NCBI RefSeq assembly: GCF_014202505.1
Contig: NZ_JACHGW010000003.1
Span: 434,001-498,000 of the forward strand
Source of the DNA: Armatimonas rosea
Lineage (GTDB): Bacteria; Armatimonadota; Armatimonadia; Armatimonadales; Armatimonadaceae
Direction of reading: 5' to 3'
DNA length: 64,000 nt
Position numbers and translations under genes: made by a program. Below are positions 35,038 to 42,213 of the stretch, in pieces. The notes beneath the pieces were generated by a model. The model ran no database searches. It was not told the DNA's origin and was given only the letters and a program-made list of their open reading frames with translations. Every line of letters starts with the position of its first letter. Within the stretch, counting starts at the first letter, position 1.

Positions 35038-35898
35038 ATGTCTGCCTTGCTTGCCAGCATCCGCTCTATTGACTTTAAGTCGCTCGCGTTGGCCGCGCTG
35101 GATATTATCGTTGTTGCCTATATCCTCTACCGGCTGATCGTGCTCGCCAAGGGCCGGCGTGCGTGGCAGATTCTGATCGGGATTGGGGTCTTTTTTCTGC
35201 TGGTCCTGCTCTCCAACTGGCTGGGACTGGTAACCCTCAACTGGCTCCTGCAGTCCATCACGCCTCTGGGCCCCGTGGCGATTGTGATCTTGCTCTACCC
35301 CGAGCTGCGGGAGGTGCTGGAGCGCTTGGGGCGGCTGGACTTCTGGGGCGCGCCGCTGAGTGTCACGCGCCAGGAGAATATCACCGGCACGATCGAGGCG
35401 ATTGTCACGGCCGCCACCCTGCTCTCCGCGCGTAAGACCGGCGCGCTCATCCTCATGGCGCGTGAGACCGGCCTCGACGATGTCATCGCCACGGGGACCG
35501 TCCTGAATGCGACCGTCACCCCCGAGCTCCTGACCACGATCTTCTACTCCGGCACCGCCCTCCACGATGGCGCGGTGATTGTCCGGGACGGCTTTCTTGT
35601 GGCGGCGGGCTGCACGCTTCCGCTCTCGGATGCCCCCAATATCGCCACCAATGTCCACATGCGCCACCGTGCGGCCATGGGCGCGTCGGAGAGCTCGGAT
35701 GCGGTCGTGGTGATTGTCTCGGAGGAGACGGGGACGATCTCGATCGCTATCGGGGGCAAGCTGGACCGGGGGCTCAAGCCCGAGCTCCTGCGCGAGAAGC
35801 TCCTCTCTGCCTTTGGTAAGGGAGCGAAGAAGGCCCTGCCACGCCTGAGCCTGACGCGTAAGAACAAAGAGGCGAGCTCGGAGGCACCGACCTCATGA
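35038..35898 (+). CDS. cdaA: Diadenylate cyclase (c-di-AMP synthase)
   Basis: A 286-residue membrane-bound cyclase. Three membrane segments (about 15-95) precede the DAC domain (about 105-260), which has the catalytic DGA (HDGAVIVRDG, about 180-190) and RHR (VHMRHRAAMGASE, about 208-220) motifs. It condenses two ATP to c-di-AMP. The gene order cdaA-cdaR-glmM is the conserved module of Firmicutes, where c-di-AMP synthesis is controlled by the YbbR protein and GlmM. The ATG at 35038 was chosen because upstream codons are repeat R2. Its stop overlaps the next start (ATGA). Confidence 0.93.
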   Translation: MSALLASIRSIDFKSLALAALDIIVVAYILYRLIVLAKGRRAWQILIGIGVFFLLVLLSNWLGLVTLNWLLQSITPLGPVAIVILLYPELREVLERLGRLDFWGAPLSVTRQENITGTIEAIVTAATLLSARKTGALILMARETGLDDVIATGTVLNATVTPELLTTIFYSGTALHDGAVIVRDGFLVAAGCTLPLSDAPNIATNVHMRHRAAMGASESSDAVVVIVSEETGTISIAIGGKLDRGLKPELLREKLLSAFGKGAKKALPRLSLTRKNKEASSEAPTS

Positions 35899-36875
35899 TC
35901 GCTCTCCTGCGCCGCAACTGGGAGTATAAGCTCCTCTCCCTGGTGCTCTCGATCCTTCTCTTTGTGATCGCCAGTGTCCAGCGCAACCCAAGCCGCACCA
36001 GCAGCATGACGGTTCAGCCCGATGTGATTGGTGTCCCGGCGGATCTTGCCGTGAAGGTGCCCCCGCGTGTGGAGCAGGTGACCCTGACCGGAACCACAGA
36101 AGACCTCGAACTGGTGCGCAAGCAGGGGATTCAGGTGCGGGTCAATGCCAATGGAGCCGCAGCGGGCAAGAACGCTCTTCCGGTGGGCTACGAGCTTCCC
36201 AAGGCGGTTCGGGGACGGGTCTCTATCGAGGCTCCGCCCATGCTGGAGGTGGAGCTGGAGGCACGGATCGAGCGCAGTGTGCCGGTGCGGGTGCTCTTTG
36301 AGAACCAGCCCCCACCAGGGTTTGAGTACGAGACGCCACAGGCAACACCCGAACAGGTCACGGTGACCGGGCTCGCCTCGGATGTCGCCCAGGTCGAGCG
36401 GGTAGTGGCGCTCCTTGACAATACAGGAGCCAGTGGCGCGGTGCGCCGCGAGGTGCCCGTGGTCGCCCAGGATAAGAACCAGCAGGTGGTCTCACGGGTG
36501 AACCTGAAGCCGACCCGTGTGGAGGTCGCCTTGCTCCTGCGCCAAGCCCCCGCAACCAAGACCCTCGTGCTCTCCGCCGCGCTGAGTGGCTCGTCTGCGC
36601 CTGGGGTGCGGCTGACCGGCTACCAGTTTGCCCCGAGCACGATTGTCGTCCGCGGGGAGCCCACGACACTGAGTAAGCTCTCGTCGTTGCTTGTTCCCGT
36701 GAGCCTGAGTGGGCTGGCCACGGCAGAGACACGCAAGGTTTCCCTGACACCGCCGCCGGGAACTGTTTTTGCGGGACCTCGGGATGTCCAGCTGACCCTG
36801 AGTGTGGAGGGGGCCACGGGGCCGCCGCCTACACCGACGGCATCCCCCAATCCACCGGTCCCACCGAAGGGGTAG
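35895..36875 (+). CDS. cdaR: YbbR-domain regulator of diadenylate cyclase
   Basis: A 326-residue protein with one N-terminal membrane segment (about 8-28, YKLLSLVLSILLFVIASVQ) and three YbbR-type beta domains outside the membrane (about 30-110, 115-200, 210-305). A proline/threonine-rich tail follows (PPPTPTASPNPPVPPKG). CdaR binds and modulates CdaA in Firmicutes. It overlaps cdaA by four bases and precedes glmM by 9 bases. Three domains rather than the four of B. subtilis YbbR would make it a short form; the count is from visible repeats only. Confidence 0.87.
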   Translation: MIALLRRNWEYKLLSLVLSILLFVIASVQRNPSRTSSMTVQPDVIGVPADLAVKVPPRVEQVTLTGTTEDLELVRKQGIQVRVNANGAAAGKNALPVGYELPKAVRGRVSIEAPPMLEVELEARIERSVPVRVLFENQPPPGFEYETPQATPEQVTVTGLASDVAQVERVVALLDNTGASGAVRREVPVVAQDKNQQVVSRVNLKPTRVEVALLLRQAPATKTLVLSAALSGSSAPGVRLTGYQFAPSTIVVRGEPTTLSKLSSLLVPVSLSGLATAETRKVSLTPPPGTVFAGPRDVQLTLSVEGATGPPPTPTASPNPPVPPKG

Positions 36876-36884
36876 TAGAGAAGA

Positions 36885-38192
36885 ATGGCACTCAAGTTTG
36901 GCACGGATGGAGTACGGGGGATCGCAAACACGGAGCTGACTCCTGAGTTTGCCCTGGCACTCGGGCGGGCGGCGGCCCAGAGCCTTGGTGGAGGGCGCTT
37001 TGTGATCGGGCGGGACCCGCGGCGCTCGGGCGACTTGCTGGAGGCGGCACTCACCGCCGGGCTCCTCTCCCAAGGCGCCGATGTGCTCTCGCTGGGCGTG
37101 GTGCCGACTCCGGGTGTCTCGTTTGTGGCGCGCACCACGGGGGCGAGCGCAGGTGTCGTGATCTCGGCCTCCCACAACCCGATGCAGGACAATGGCATCA
37201 AGTTCTTCGGCCCCGATGGCAAGAAGCTCCCCGATGCCACCGAGGCGCAGATCCAGGCAGCACTGTCCAATGAATTCTCTCGTCCCGCTGGTCCCGGAGT
37301 GGGGCGCCTCACCCACAACAGCGGTCCCGTGGACAACTACGCCGACTTTCTGGCCGCCACTCTGGGAGAGACGACGCTCGCGGGGCTCAAGCTGGTGATC
37401 GACGGTGCCAATGGGGCGGCGAGCTACTTGGCAAGGCCGCTACTGGAGCGCCTGGGGGCCGAGGTGGTCGCGATCCACTGCGAGCCCGATGGGGTCAATA
37501 TCAACGAGGGCTGCGGCTCGACCCACCCCGAAGAGCTGGCGGCACGGACCAAGGCCGAGGGCGCCGATGCGGGCCTTGCCTTCGATGGCGATGCCGACCG
37601 GGTGATCCTCGCCGACCGCCACGGGCGTATCTTCGATGGGGACCGGATTCTCTTGACGGGCGCGCTCTGGTGGAAGCTGGATAGCGTCGTAGGGACCGTG
37701 ATGAGCAACATGGGCCTGGAGCTGGCGCTGCAAGCCGCCCAAGTCCGGCTAGAGCGCGCCAGTGTGGGGGATCGGTATGTCGCCGAGCTCCTGGAGAGCA
37801 CCCGCGCGCGGCTGGGCGGTGAGCAGTCCGGGCACATTCTCTTCCCCGAGCTCTCCCCCGCGGGCGATGGCCTACTCACCGCGCTCCAGATCCTCAAGAT
37901 TGTCCAAGACTCCGGCCGCGACCTCGCCACTTGGTACGACAACATGACCACGCTCCCGCAGAAGCTGGTCAATGTCGCCGTGCGGGAGCGCGATGGCTGG
38001 GAGGCCGATCCCGCGATCACCGCAGCGATTGCCGAGACCGAAAAGGCCCTCGCGGGTCGTGGCCGCCTGCTCGTGCGCGCCTCCGGCACCGAGAAACTGA
38101 TTCGGGTCATGGCCGAGGCTCCCACCGAGACCGAGGTCGCCCAGGTCTGTGACCAGGTCGCCGCCGTGATCCGCGAGGTGCGCGGTGCCTGA
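36885..38192 (+). CDS. glmM: Phosphoglucosamine mutase
   Basis: A 435-residue cytoplasmic enzyme of the alpha-D-phosphohexomutase family that converts GlcN-6-P to GlcN-1-P for UDP-GlcNAc. It starts KFGTDGVRGIAN (GlmM signature). The phospho-serine loop is VISASHNPMQDNGIKFFG (S96), the metal loop is DGDADR (about 235-240), the sugar-specificity loop is GGEQSGH (about 313-319) and the phosphate site is VRASGTEKLIRVM (about 397-409). GEQSGH points to GlmM and away from ManB. Its place after cdaA-cdaR fits control of c-di-AMP synthesis by GlmM. The length is typical (about 445). Confidence 0.93.
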   Translation: MALKFGTDGVRGIANTELTPEFALALGRAAAQSLGGGRFVIGRDPRRSGDLLEAALTAGLLSQGADVLSLGVVPTPGVSFVARTTGASAGVVISASHNPMQDNGIKFFGPDGKKLPDATEAQIQAALSNEFSRPAGPGVGRLTHNSGPVDNYADFLAATLGETTLAGLKLVIDGANGAASYLARPLLERLGAEVVAIHCEPDGVNINEGCGSTHPEELAARTKAEGADAGLAFDGDADRVILADRHGRIFDGDRILLTGALWWKLDSVVGTVMSNMGLELALQAAQVRLERASVGDRYVAELLESTRARLGGEQSGHILFPELSPAGDGLLTALQILKIVQDSGRDLATWYDNMTTLPQKLVNVAVRERDGWEADPAITAAIAETEKALAGRGRLLVRASGTEKLIRVMAEAPTETEVAQVCDQVAAVIREVRGA

Positions 38193-38196
38193 GCTG

Positions 38197-38278
38197 GCTC
38201 GGGAGGGGCGCGAAGCGCCCTTTGTGTCCGAGGCACGAGGACAGCAAGACGCCCCGGTTCATCGGGGCGGTCTAAAAC
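38197..38278. repeat. Dispersed repeat half copy, R3
   Basis: This is one arm of the R1/R2 element: GCGAAGCGCCCTTTGTGTCC, then GAGGCACGAGGACAGCAAGAC and the hairpin CGCCCCG/CGGGGCG (38250-38269). The following TCTAAAACGGGTG also matches the outer flank of R1. It lies between glmM and the tyrosine recombinase, and the flank includes the recombinase GTG start. The stem differs from R1 and R2 but stays paired. Confidence 0.8.
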
Positions 38279-38280
38279 GG

Positions 38281-39177
38281 GTGGGATCAAACGGGAGTGA
38301 GCTCCTCGCCCTCTTTCTAGAAAGCCATAGCCCCACGACCATGGCGGCGTACCGCCGTGACCTCGACGACTACGCGGCGTTCTGCGGCAGCGAGACGCCC
38401 ACTGCGATCGCGGACCTACTGGCGCTCGCCGCCGGGGATGCCAACCGGCGTGCGCTGGCCTACCGAACCCACCTGCGCCAGCGCAAGCTCTCTCCCGCGA
38501 CTATTAATCGGCGTTTGGCGGCGTTGCGCTCGCTGAGCAAGCTGGCACGCCTCTTGGGACAGACCACTTGGGCGCTGGAGGTGACCAACCTCGCCAGCGA
38601 GGCCTACCGCGACACGCGCGGACCGGGTCGGGAGACCGTCCAAGGGATGCTCGCCCTCGCGGAGCAGAGCCCCCGCGACCACGCGCTCCTGCGCCTCCTC
38701 TACGATCTGGGCCTGCGCCGCGCCGAGGTCTGCTCGCTGGACGTGGCGGACCTGGAGACAACCCGGCTCTGGGTGCTGGGAAAGGGACGACTGGAGAAGA
38801 CCCCGCTGGAGCTACCCGCCCCGACGCGGCAAGCGCTTCTGGACTGGCTCGCCGTGCGCGGGAGCGAGCCGGGGGCGCTCTTTACGAATCAGGACCGTAG
38901 TGGGAAGGGAGATGGGCGGCTGAGTGGGCGCAGTGTGCACCGGATTGTCGGCAAGTACGCCGAGGCGCTGGGAGTCTCCGCGCGGCCCCACGGACTGCGC
39001 CACACCGCCATCACCGAGGCATGCAAAGCGGCGACTGCGGCAGGGATAGGGATCGAGGAAGTGCTCGACTTCTCCCGCCACAAGAGCCTCGCCGTGCTAA
39101 TGCGCTACCGGGACCGAGAGCGCAACGTGCAAGGCAAGCTCGCGGCGCTGGTGGCGGGGGAGCAGCTTGCCCCCTAA
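38281..39177 (+). CDS. Tyrosine recombinase/integrase (XerC/XerD-like)
   Basis: A 298-residue recombinase with a SAM-like core-binding domain (about 5-105) and a complete catalytic domain: Arg in LRRAEVCSLD (R146/R147), Lys in GKG (K168 or K169 region), HGLRH (H237, R240), His267 in SRHKS and the nucleophile Tyr276 in MRYRDRE. The size and lack of extra domains fit XerC/D-like enzymes that resolve dimers at dif, but a role in mobility of the nearby repeats cannot be excluded. The GTG at 38281 starts at the end of repeat R3; the frame upstream (from 38185) encodes repeat sequence and is unlikely to be translated. Confidence 0.8.
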   Translation: MGSNGSELLALFLESHSPTTMAAYRRDLDDYAAFCGSETPTAIADLLALAAGDANRRALAYRTHLRQRKLSPATINRRLAALRSLSKLARLLGQTTWALEVTNLASEAYRDTRGPGRETVQGMLALAEQSPRDHALLRLLYDLGLRRAEVCSLDVADLETTRLWVLGKGRLEKTPLELPAPTRQALLDWLAVRGSEPGALFTNQDRSGKGDGRLSGRSVHRIVGKYAEALGVSARPHGLRHTAITEACKAATAAGIGIEEVLDFSRHKSLAVLMRYRDRERNVQGKLAALVAGEQLAP

Positions 39178-39195
39178 CCCCCGTCCGACGGGGGG
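39178..39195. repeat. GC hairpin after the recombinase
   Basis: CCCCCGTC and GACGGGGG form an 8-base stem with a minimal loop just after the recombinase stop. It has no T-tract. It belongs to a set of C-rich hairpins found at gene ends in this window and could act as a 3'-end stabiliser or weak terminator. Confidence 0.45.
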
Positions 39196-39216
39196 ACAAC
39201 AAGGAGTGTTGCTGAG

Positions 39217-39678
39217 ATGGCTGGCTATTCTTGTACGCTACCCAATGGGGAAGAGACTCGGTTTTCGTCGATGGTGCGCTACTACTATGTCCTGGATCGG
39301 GAGACGTACCAGGCAATTCGGTGCAGCGTGGAGCCGATGTTTTGCAATGCCTGTCAGACAATTGTTGAGGCGGAGAGCTGGATCACCGTGGACGATTTTG
39401 AGCGGCGTATCGCGACCAGTCGTCGGGTAGGAGTGAGCGGGGCTTGGTTAGCCGAGCTTGCGCTTCTTAGAGAGTTCCTCAGAGGGCGCGTCTCGGGAAG
39501 GAAGTGCTTAACGTGTGGCGGCGAAGACTTGGTCGCGGTTCGAGCGAACCTCGATATATTCTTCTCAGGAATCAAATCCTACGCATTTCTAGATAAAGAG
39601 GGGAATGGGATTTCAATAGAAACAAGGGATATCCAGAAATATCTTTTTGCCCAATCAGAGAAGCCCGCAAGTGCTTAG
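39217..39678 (+). CDS. Hypothetical protein with two CxxC pairs (zinc-ribbon-like)
   Basis: A 153-residue soluble protein. Two cysteine pairs, FCNACQ (about residues 47-50) and CLTCGG (about 95-98), are spaced as in a zinc ribbon with an inserted helix. A hydrophobic-aromatic N-terminus (SMVRYYYVLDRETYQ) and a C-terminal helix surround them. The second half (after about 39540) is clearly richer in AT than neighbouring genes, and the gene follows a recombinase, so recent acquisition is possible. AAGGAG stands 13 bases before the ATG. No family is recognised. Confidence 0.6.
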   Translation: MAGYSCTLPNGEETRFSSMVRYYYVLDRETYQAIRCSVEPMFCNACQTIVEAESWITVDDFERRIATSRRVGVSGAWLAELALLREFLRGRVSGRKCLTCGGEDLVAVRANLDIFFSGIKSYAFLDKEGNGISIETRDIQKYLFAQSEKPASA

Positions 39679-39722
39679 GTGAAGAACAAGTTGGGGTCGT
39701 AGAGAATCAACGCGTCTTCGCG

Positions 39723-39824
39723 GCCCCGGGCCGCTTGGCGAAGCCGCCCCGGGTACCCTCTGGGTGGTGGGACCTTCAGGCCCCGGAAAATCATGCATAC
39801 CCCTAGCCCCCGCTTGGCGGGGGC
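39723..39824. repeat. Intergenic hairpins between convergent genes
   Basis: The 159-base convergent gap (39679-39837) contains two hairpins: CCCGGG pairs at 39725-39730 and 39748-39753 with an inner GCTT/AAGC stem, and GCCCCCGC/GCGGGGGC at 39806-39824. They share the GCTTGGCG loop sequence. Neither has a U-tract, but their place at two converging 3' ends suggests a transcript-end function. Confidence 0.5.
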
Positions 39825-39837
39825 CAGAGGACAAGCA

Positions 39838-40356
39838 TTACGCGGCCTGGACGGCGGCGACGGCGGCGGCGTAGTCGGGCTCAGCGGCGACCTCGCTGAC
39901 GATCTCGGCGTAGGTGACGGTATCGTTCTTATCCACGACATAGACGGCGCGGGCGTAGAGGCCCAGCTCTTTTAGGTAGAGCCCCCAGCTCTTGGCAAGC
40001 CCCATCTCACGGTAGTCCGAGAGCATGGTCAGGTTCTTCACGTCCTCCGCCTGGCACCAGCGGCCCTGGGCAAACGGCAGGTCCGCGGAGACCAGAAACA
40101 CCGCGACATCGTCGCCGAATGCCTGGCTCGCATCGCTGAACTTCTTGCCCTCAAGGGAGCAGACACTGGTATCCACCGACGGCACAAAGATAAAGAGCTT
40201 GGTCTTCCCGGCTCCCGCTTCGAGGGGGTTGACGGGAGCAAGCCCCGCCCCGATTAGCGTCGCGCCGGTCGCGGTCGCGCCCACCGAAAGCTCGGGACCA
40301 ACCAGGGTCATCGGGCCGCCCTTAAAGGTCACCACACCACTTCGCTCAACAGACAT
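39838..40356 (-). CDS. tpx: Thiol peroxidase (atypical 2-Cys peroxiredoxin)
   Basis: A 172-residue thioredoxin-fold peroxidase that reduces hydroperoxides with thioredoxin. It starts with the Tpx pattern RSGVVTFKGGPMTLVGPEL. The peroxidatic site is PSVDTSVCSLEGKKF (C66, with T63 three residues before) and the resolving Cys is C101 (GRWCQAEDV). The length is typical (about 165-170). ATG 40356 is preceded by GGAGG (11-base spacing); a longer GTG start at 40374 would put that ribosome binding site inside the gene. A small inverted repeat CTGGGTTCCCAG lies at 40397-40408 upstream and could be an operator. Confidence 0.9.
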   Translation of the reverse strand: MSVERSGVVTFKGGPMTLVGPELSVGATATGATLIGAGLAPVNPLEAGAGKTKLFIFVPSVDTSVCSLEGKKFSDASQAFGDDVAVFLVSADLPFAQGRWCQAEDVKNLTMLSDYREMGLAKSWGLYLKELGLYARAVYVVDKNDTVTYAEIVSEVAAEPDYAAAVAAVQAA

Positions 40357-40420
40357 AGATATCAAATCCTCCACCGTAGAGAACCTAAAACGAGGCTCTG
40401 GGTTCCCAGGTCGGGGGCTG

Positions 40421-40538
40421 GCCGGGCATTAAAATACCCGGCACCAGAAAAAGAGCGTCCCGAGGACGCAGAGAACTCTTCGCTCCCCGCGTCCCCGGGA
40501 CGCTCCCTCTCTTTCAGACGGGTATTTTAATGCCCGGC
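40421..40538. repeat. 118-base fold-back element with 20-base perfect terminal inverted repeats
   Basis: The ends GCCGGGCATTAAAATACCCG (40421-40440) and its exact complement (40519-40538) pair perfectly. Inside, GAGCGTCCCGAGGACGC pairs with GCGTCCCCGGGACGCTC with one mismatch. The whole unit can fold into one long stem. It lies between the tpx promoter side and the carB 3' end; its right end is one base from the carB stop codon. It could be a MITE-like remnant or a large 3' structure. No coding frame is present, and the whole 40375-40539 gap holds no gene. Confidence 0.8.
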
Positions 40539-40539
40539 T

Positions 40540-42105
40540 CTATCCCCCGGACAGATATTCGTCCACGGTGCGGACACCCATTTCCTCGCCGCGGTTGTAG
40601 GACTCCAGGGCGGTGAGCAGGGCGCGGGCGGTATCGAGGCTGGTCAGACAGGGCACCGAGCGCTCGACACTGGCGCGGCGGATCAGGGCACCCTCTTGCT
40701 CGATACGGCGGTCCTTGCTGATCGTGTTGATGAGCAGTCCCACCTCGCCGCTGTAGATCAAGTCGATCAGGTCGGGCTTGCCCTCGCTGATCTTATTGAC
40801 GGGAGTCGCCTCGACCCCATTGGCTGCGAGGAACTTGGCCGTGCCGCCCGTCGCGTAGATCTGAAAGCCCTGCGCCACGAAGTCCTTGAGGAGCGGGAGC
40901 GCCTCGGGCTTGTCGGCATCGGCCAGTGTCGCGAGGACAGCCTTCTTCAGCGGCAGGTTGATGCCGCTGGCAACGAGCGCCTTAAAGAGCGCACGCGGAT
41001 AGTCTAAGTCTTGACCCAAGATCTCACCTGTGGACTTCATCTCTGGCCCGAGGGTGTTGTCCACCCCGACCAGCTTCTGGAACGAAAAGACGGGCGCCTT
41101 CACCGCGGGATTGGCCTGCTCCGGGAAGAGGCCGTTCTCATAGCCCTGGCTCTCTAGCCCCTCGCCCAGAATGCAGCGGGTCGCGGCCTTGACCATCGGA
41201 ATGCCGGTGATCTTAGAGAGATAGGGGACCGTGCGGGAGCTGCGCGGGTTCACCTCAATGACATAGGGAATCTCGCCCTCGCAGACAAACTGGATGTTCA
41301 TGAGACCGACCACGTTCATGGCCTTGGCCAGCTTGATGGCGTACTCGGCGATCAGGTCCTTGGTCTTCTGCGAGACGGTCTGGGGGGGATAGACCGCCAT
41401 GGAGTCGCCCGAGTGGACACCGGCGCGCTCGATGTGCTCCATGATTCCGGGCAAGAGGCACCGCTCGCCGTCGGAGATGCAGTCCACCTCCAGCTCCTTA
41501 CCAATAATGTAGCGGTCCACCAAGATCGGGGCCTTGGGCGAGACATCCACCGCGTACTTCATGTAGCTCGCCAGCTCTTCGTCGCTCTGGACAATCTCCA
41601 TCGCGCGTCCGCCGAGGACATAGCTGGGGCGCACCAGACACGGGTAGCCGATCTCCCGTGCCACTTCCAGCGCCGCCTCGGCGCTCACCACGGCGCGGCC
41701 ATCAGGCTTGGGAATGTCCAGCTCGCGCAGAAGCTTCTCGAACTGCTCGCGGTCCTCAGCAAGATCGATGGAGTCCGCCGACGAGCCAAGAATCTTCACC
41801 CCCGCCTCGACCAGAGGCCGCGCGAGGTTGATGGCGGTCTGGCCCCCAAACTGAACAATCACGCCCTCGATCGGGGACTCGCGGTCGATCACATTGAGGA
41901 CATCCTCTGCCGTGAGGGGCTCGAAGTAGAGCTTGTCGGAGGTGTCGAAGTCCGTAGAGACGGTCTCCGGGTTGTTGTTGAGGACAATGGCCTCGTAGCC
42001 CGCCTCACGCAGCGCCCAGACACAGTGAACTGTGCAGTAGTCAAACTCAATGCCTTGACCGATACGGATCGGACCCGACCCCAGAACCAGAATCTTTTTC
42101 TTCAT
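40540..42105 (-). CDS. carB: Carbamoyl-phosphate synthase large subunit, C-terminal half (split CarB)
   Basis: A 521-residue protein that aligns only with the second half of CarB (about residue 553 onward in E. coli). It starts [20 protein letters not shown] and has the second ATP-grasp domain ([12 protein letters not shown] about 163-174; [16 protein letters not shown] about 223-238; [13 protein letters not shown] about 283-295). It ends with the MGS-like allosteric domain ([13 protein letters not shown] about 404-416; [18 protein letters not shown]). This half makes carbamoyl phosphate from carbamate and ATP and carries the regulatory site. The start ATG 42105 has GAGGT six bases upstream, so the gene is split cleanly and is not frameshifted. 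No carA or first-half carB is nearby. Split CarB is known in Methanocaldococcus and Aquifex. Confidence 0.9.
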   Translation of the reverse strand: MKKKILVLGSGPIRIGQGIEFDYCTVHCVWALREAGYEAIVLNNNPETVSTDFDTSDKLYFEPLTAEDVLNVIDRESPIEGVIVQFGGQTAINLARPLVEAGVKILGSSADSIDLAEDREQFEKLLRELDIPKPDGRAVVSAEAALEVAREIGYPCLVRPSYVLGGRAMEIVQSDEELASYMKYAVDVSPKAPILVDRYIIGKELEVDCISDGERCLLPGIMEHIERAGVHSGDSMAVYPPQTVSQKTKDLIAEYAIKLAKAMNVVGLMNIQFVCEGEIPYVIEVNPRSSRTVPYLSKITGIPMVKAATRCILGEGLESQGYENGLFPEQANPAVKAPVFSFQKLVGVDNTLGPEMKSTGEILGQDLDYPRALFKALVASGINLPLKKAVLATLADADKPEALPLLKDFVAQGFQIYATGGTAKFLAANGVEATPVNKISEGKPDLIDLIYSGEVGLLINTISKDRRIEQEGALIRRASVERSVPCLTSLDTARALLTALESYNRGEEMGVRTVDEYLSGG

Positions 42106-42156
42106 GCAGACCTCAAAAATGTGGCCCGCCGCGCTGCTAGCCCTGCGAACCCTGAC

Positions 42157-42162
42157 ATTGTA
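42157..42162 (-). promoter_or_regulatory. -10 element for split carB
   Basis: TACAAT on the minus strand in the context GCGGTACAATG, 51 bases before the carB ATG. No -35 fits at 16-18 bases. The leader would be about 45 bases and includes the GAGGT ribosome binding site. Confidence 0.35.
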
Positions 42163-42190
42163 CCGCATCCAATGCCCTGGATTGGAGTAT

Positions 42191-42210
42191 CCCGCCCTCC
42201 AACGGGCGGG
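42191..42210. repeat. GC hairpin after the methyltransferase gene
   Basis: CCCGCCC and GGGCGGG pair around TCCAAC. The loop sequence CCAACGGG is the same as in the terminal hairpins of repeats R1 and R2, so this looks like a solo end hairpin of that family. It lies just 3' of the methyltransferase stop (42214). Confidence 0.5.
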
Positions 42211-42213
42211 ACT

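Noticed and set aside
9644-38278. CRISPR-like array
   Set aside because: The repeats R1-R3 are long, palindromic, few and far apart, with no regular spacers and no cas genes.
38185-38280. N-terminal extension of the tyrosine recombinase
   Set aside because: It translates repeat R3 and overlaps the glmM end; the conserved core-binding domain begins after GTG 38281.
40540-42105. carB as a truncated pseudogene or frameshifted full-length gene
   Set aside because: The gene starts exactly at the domain boundary with a good ribosome binding site, and upstream DNA holds a hairpin and an unrelated gene rather than remnants of the first half.
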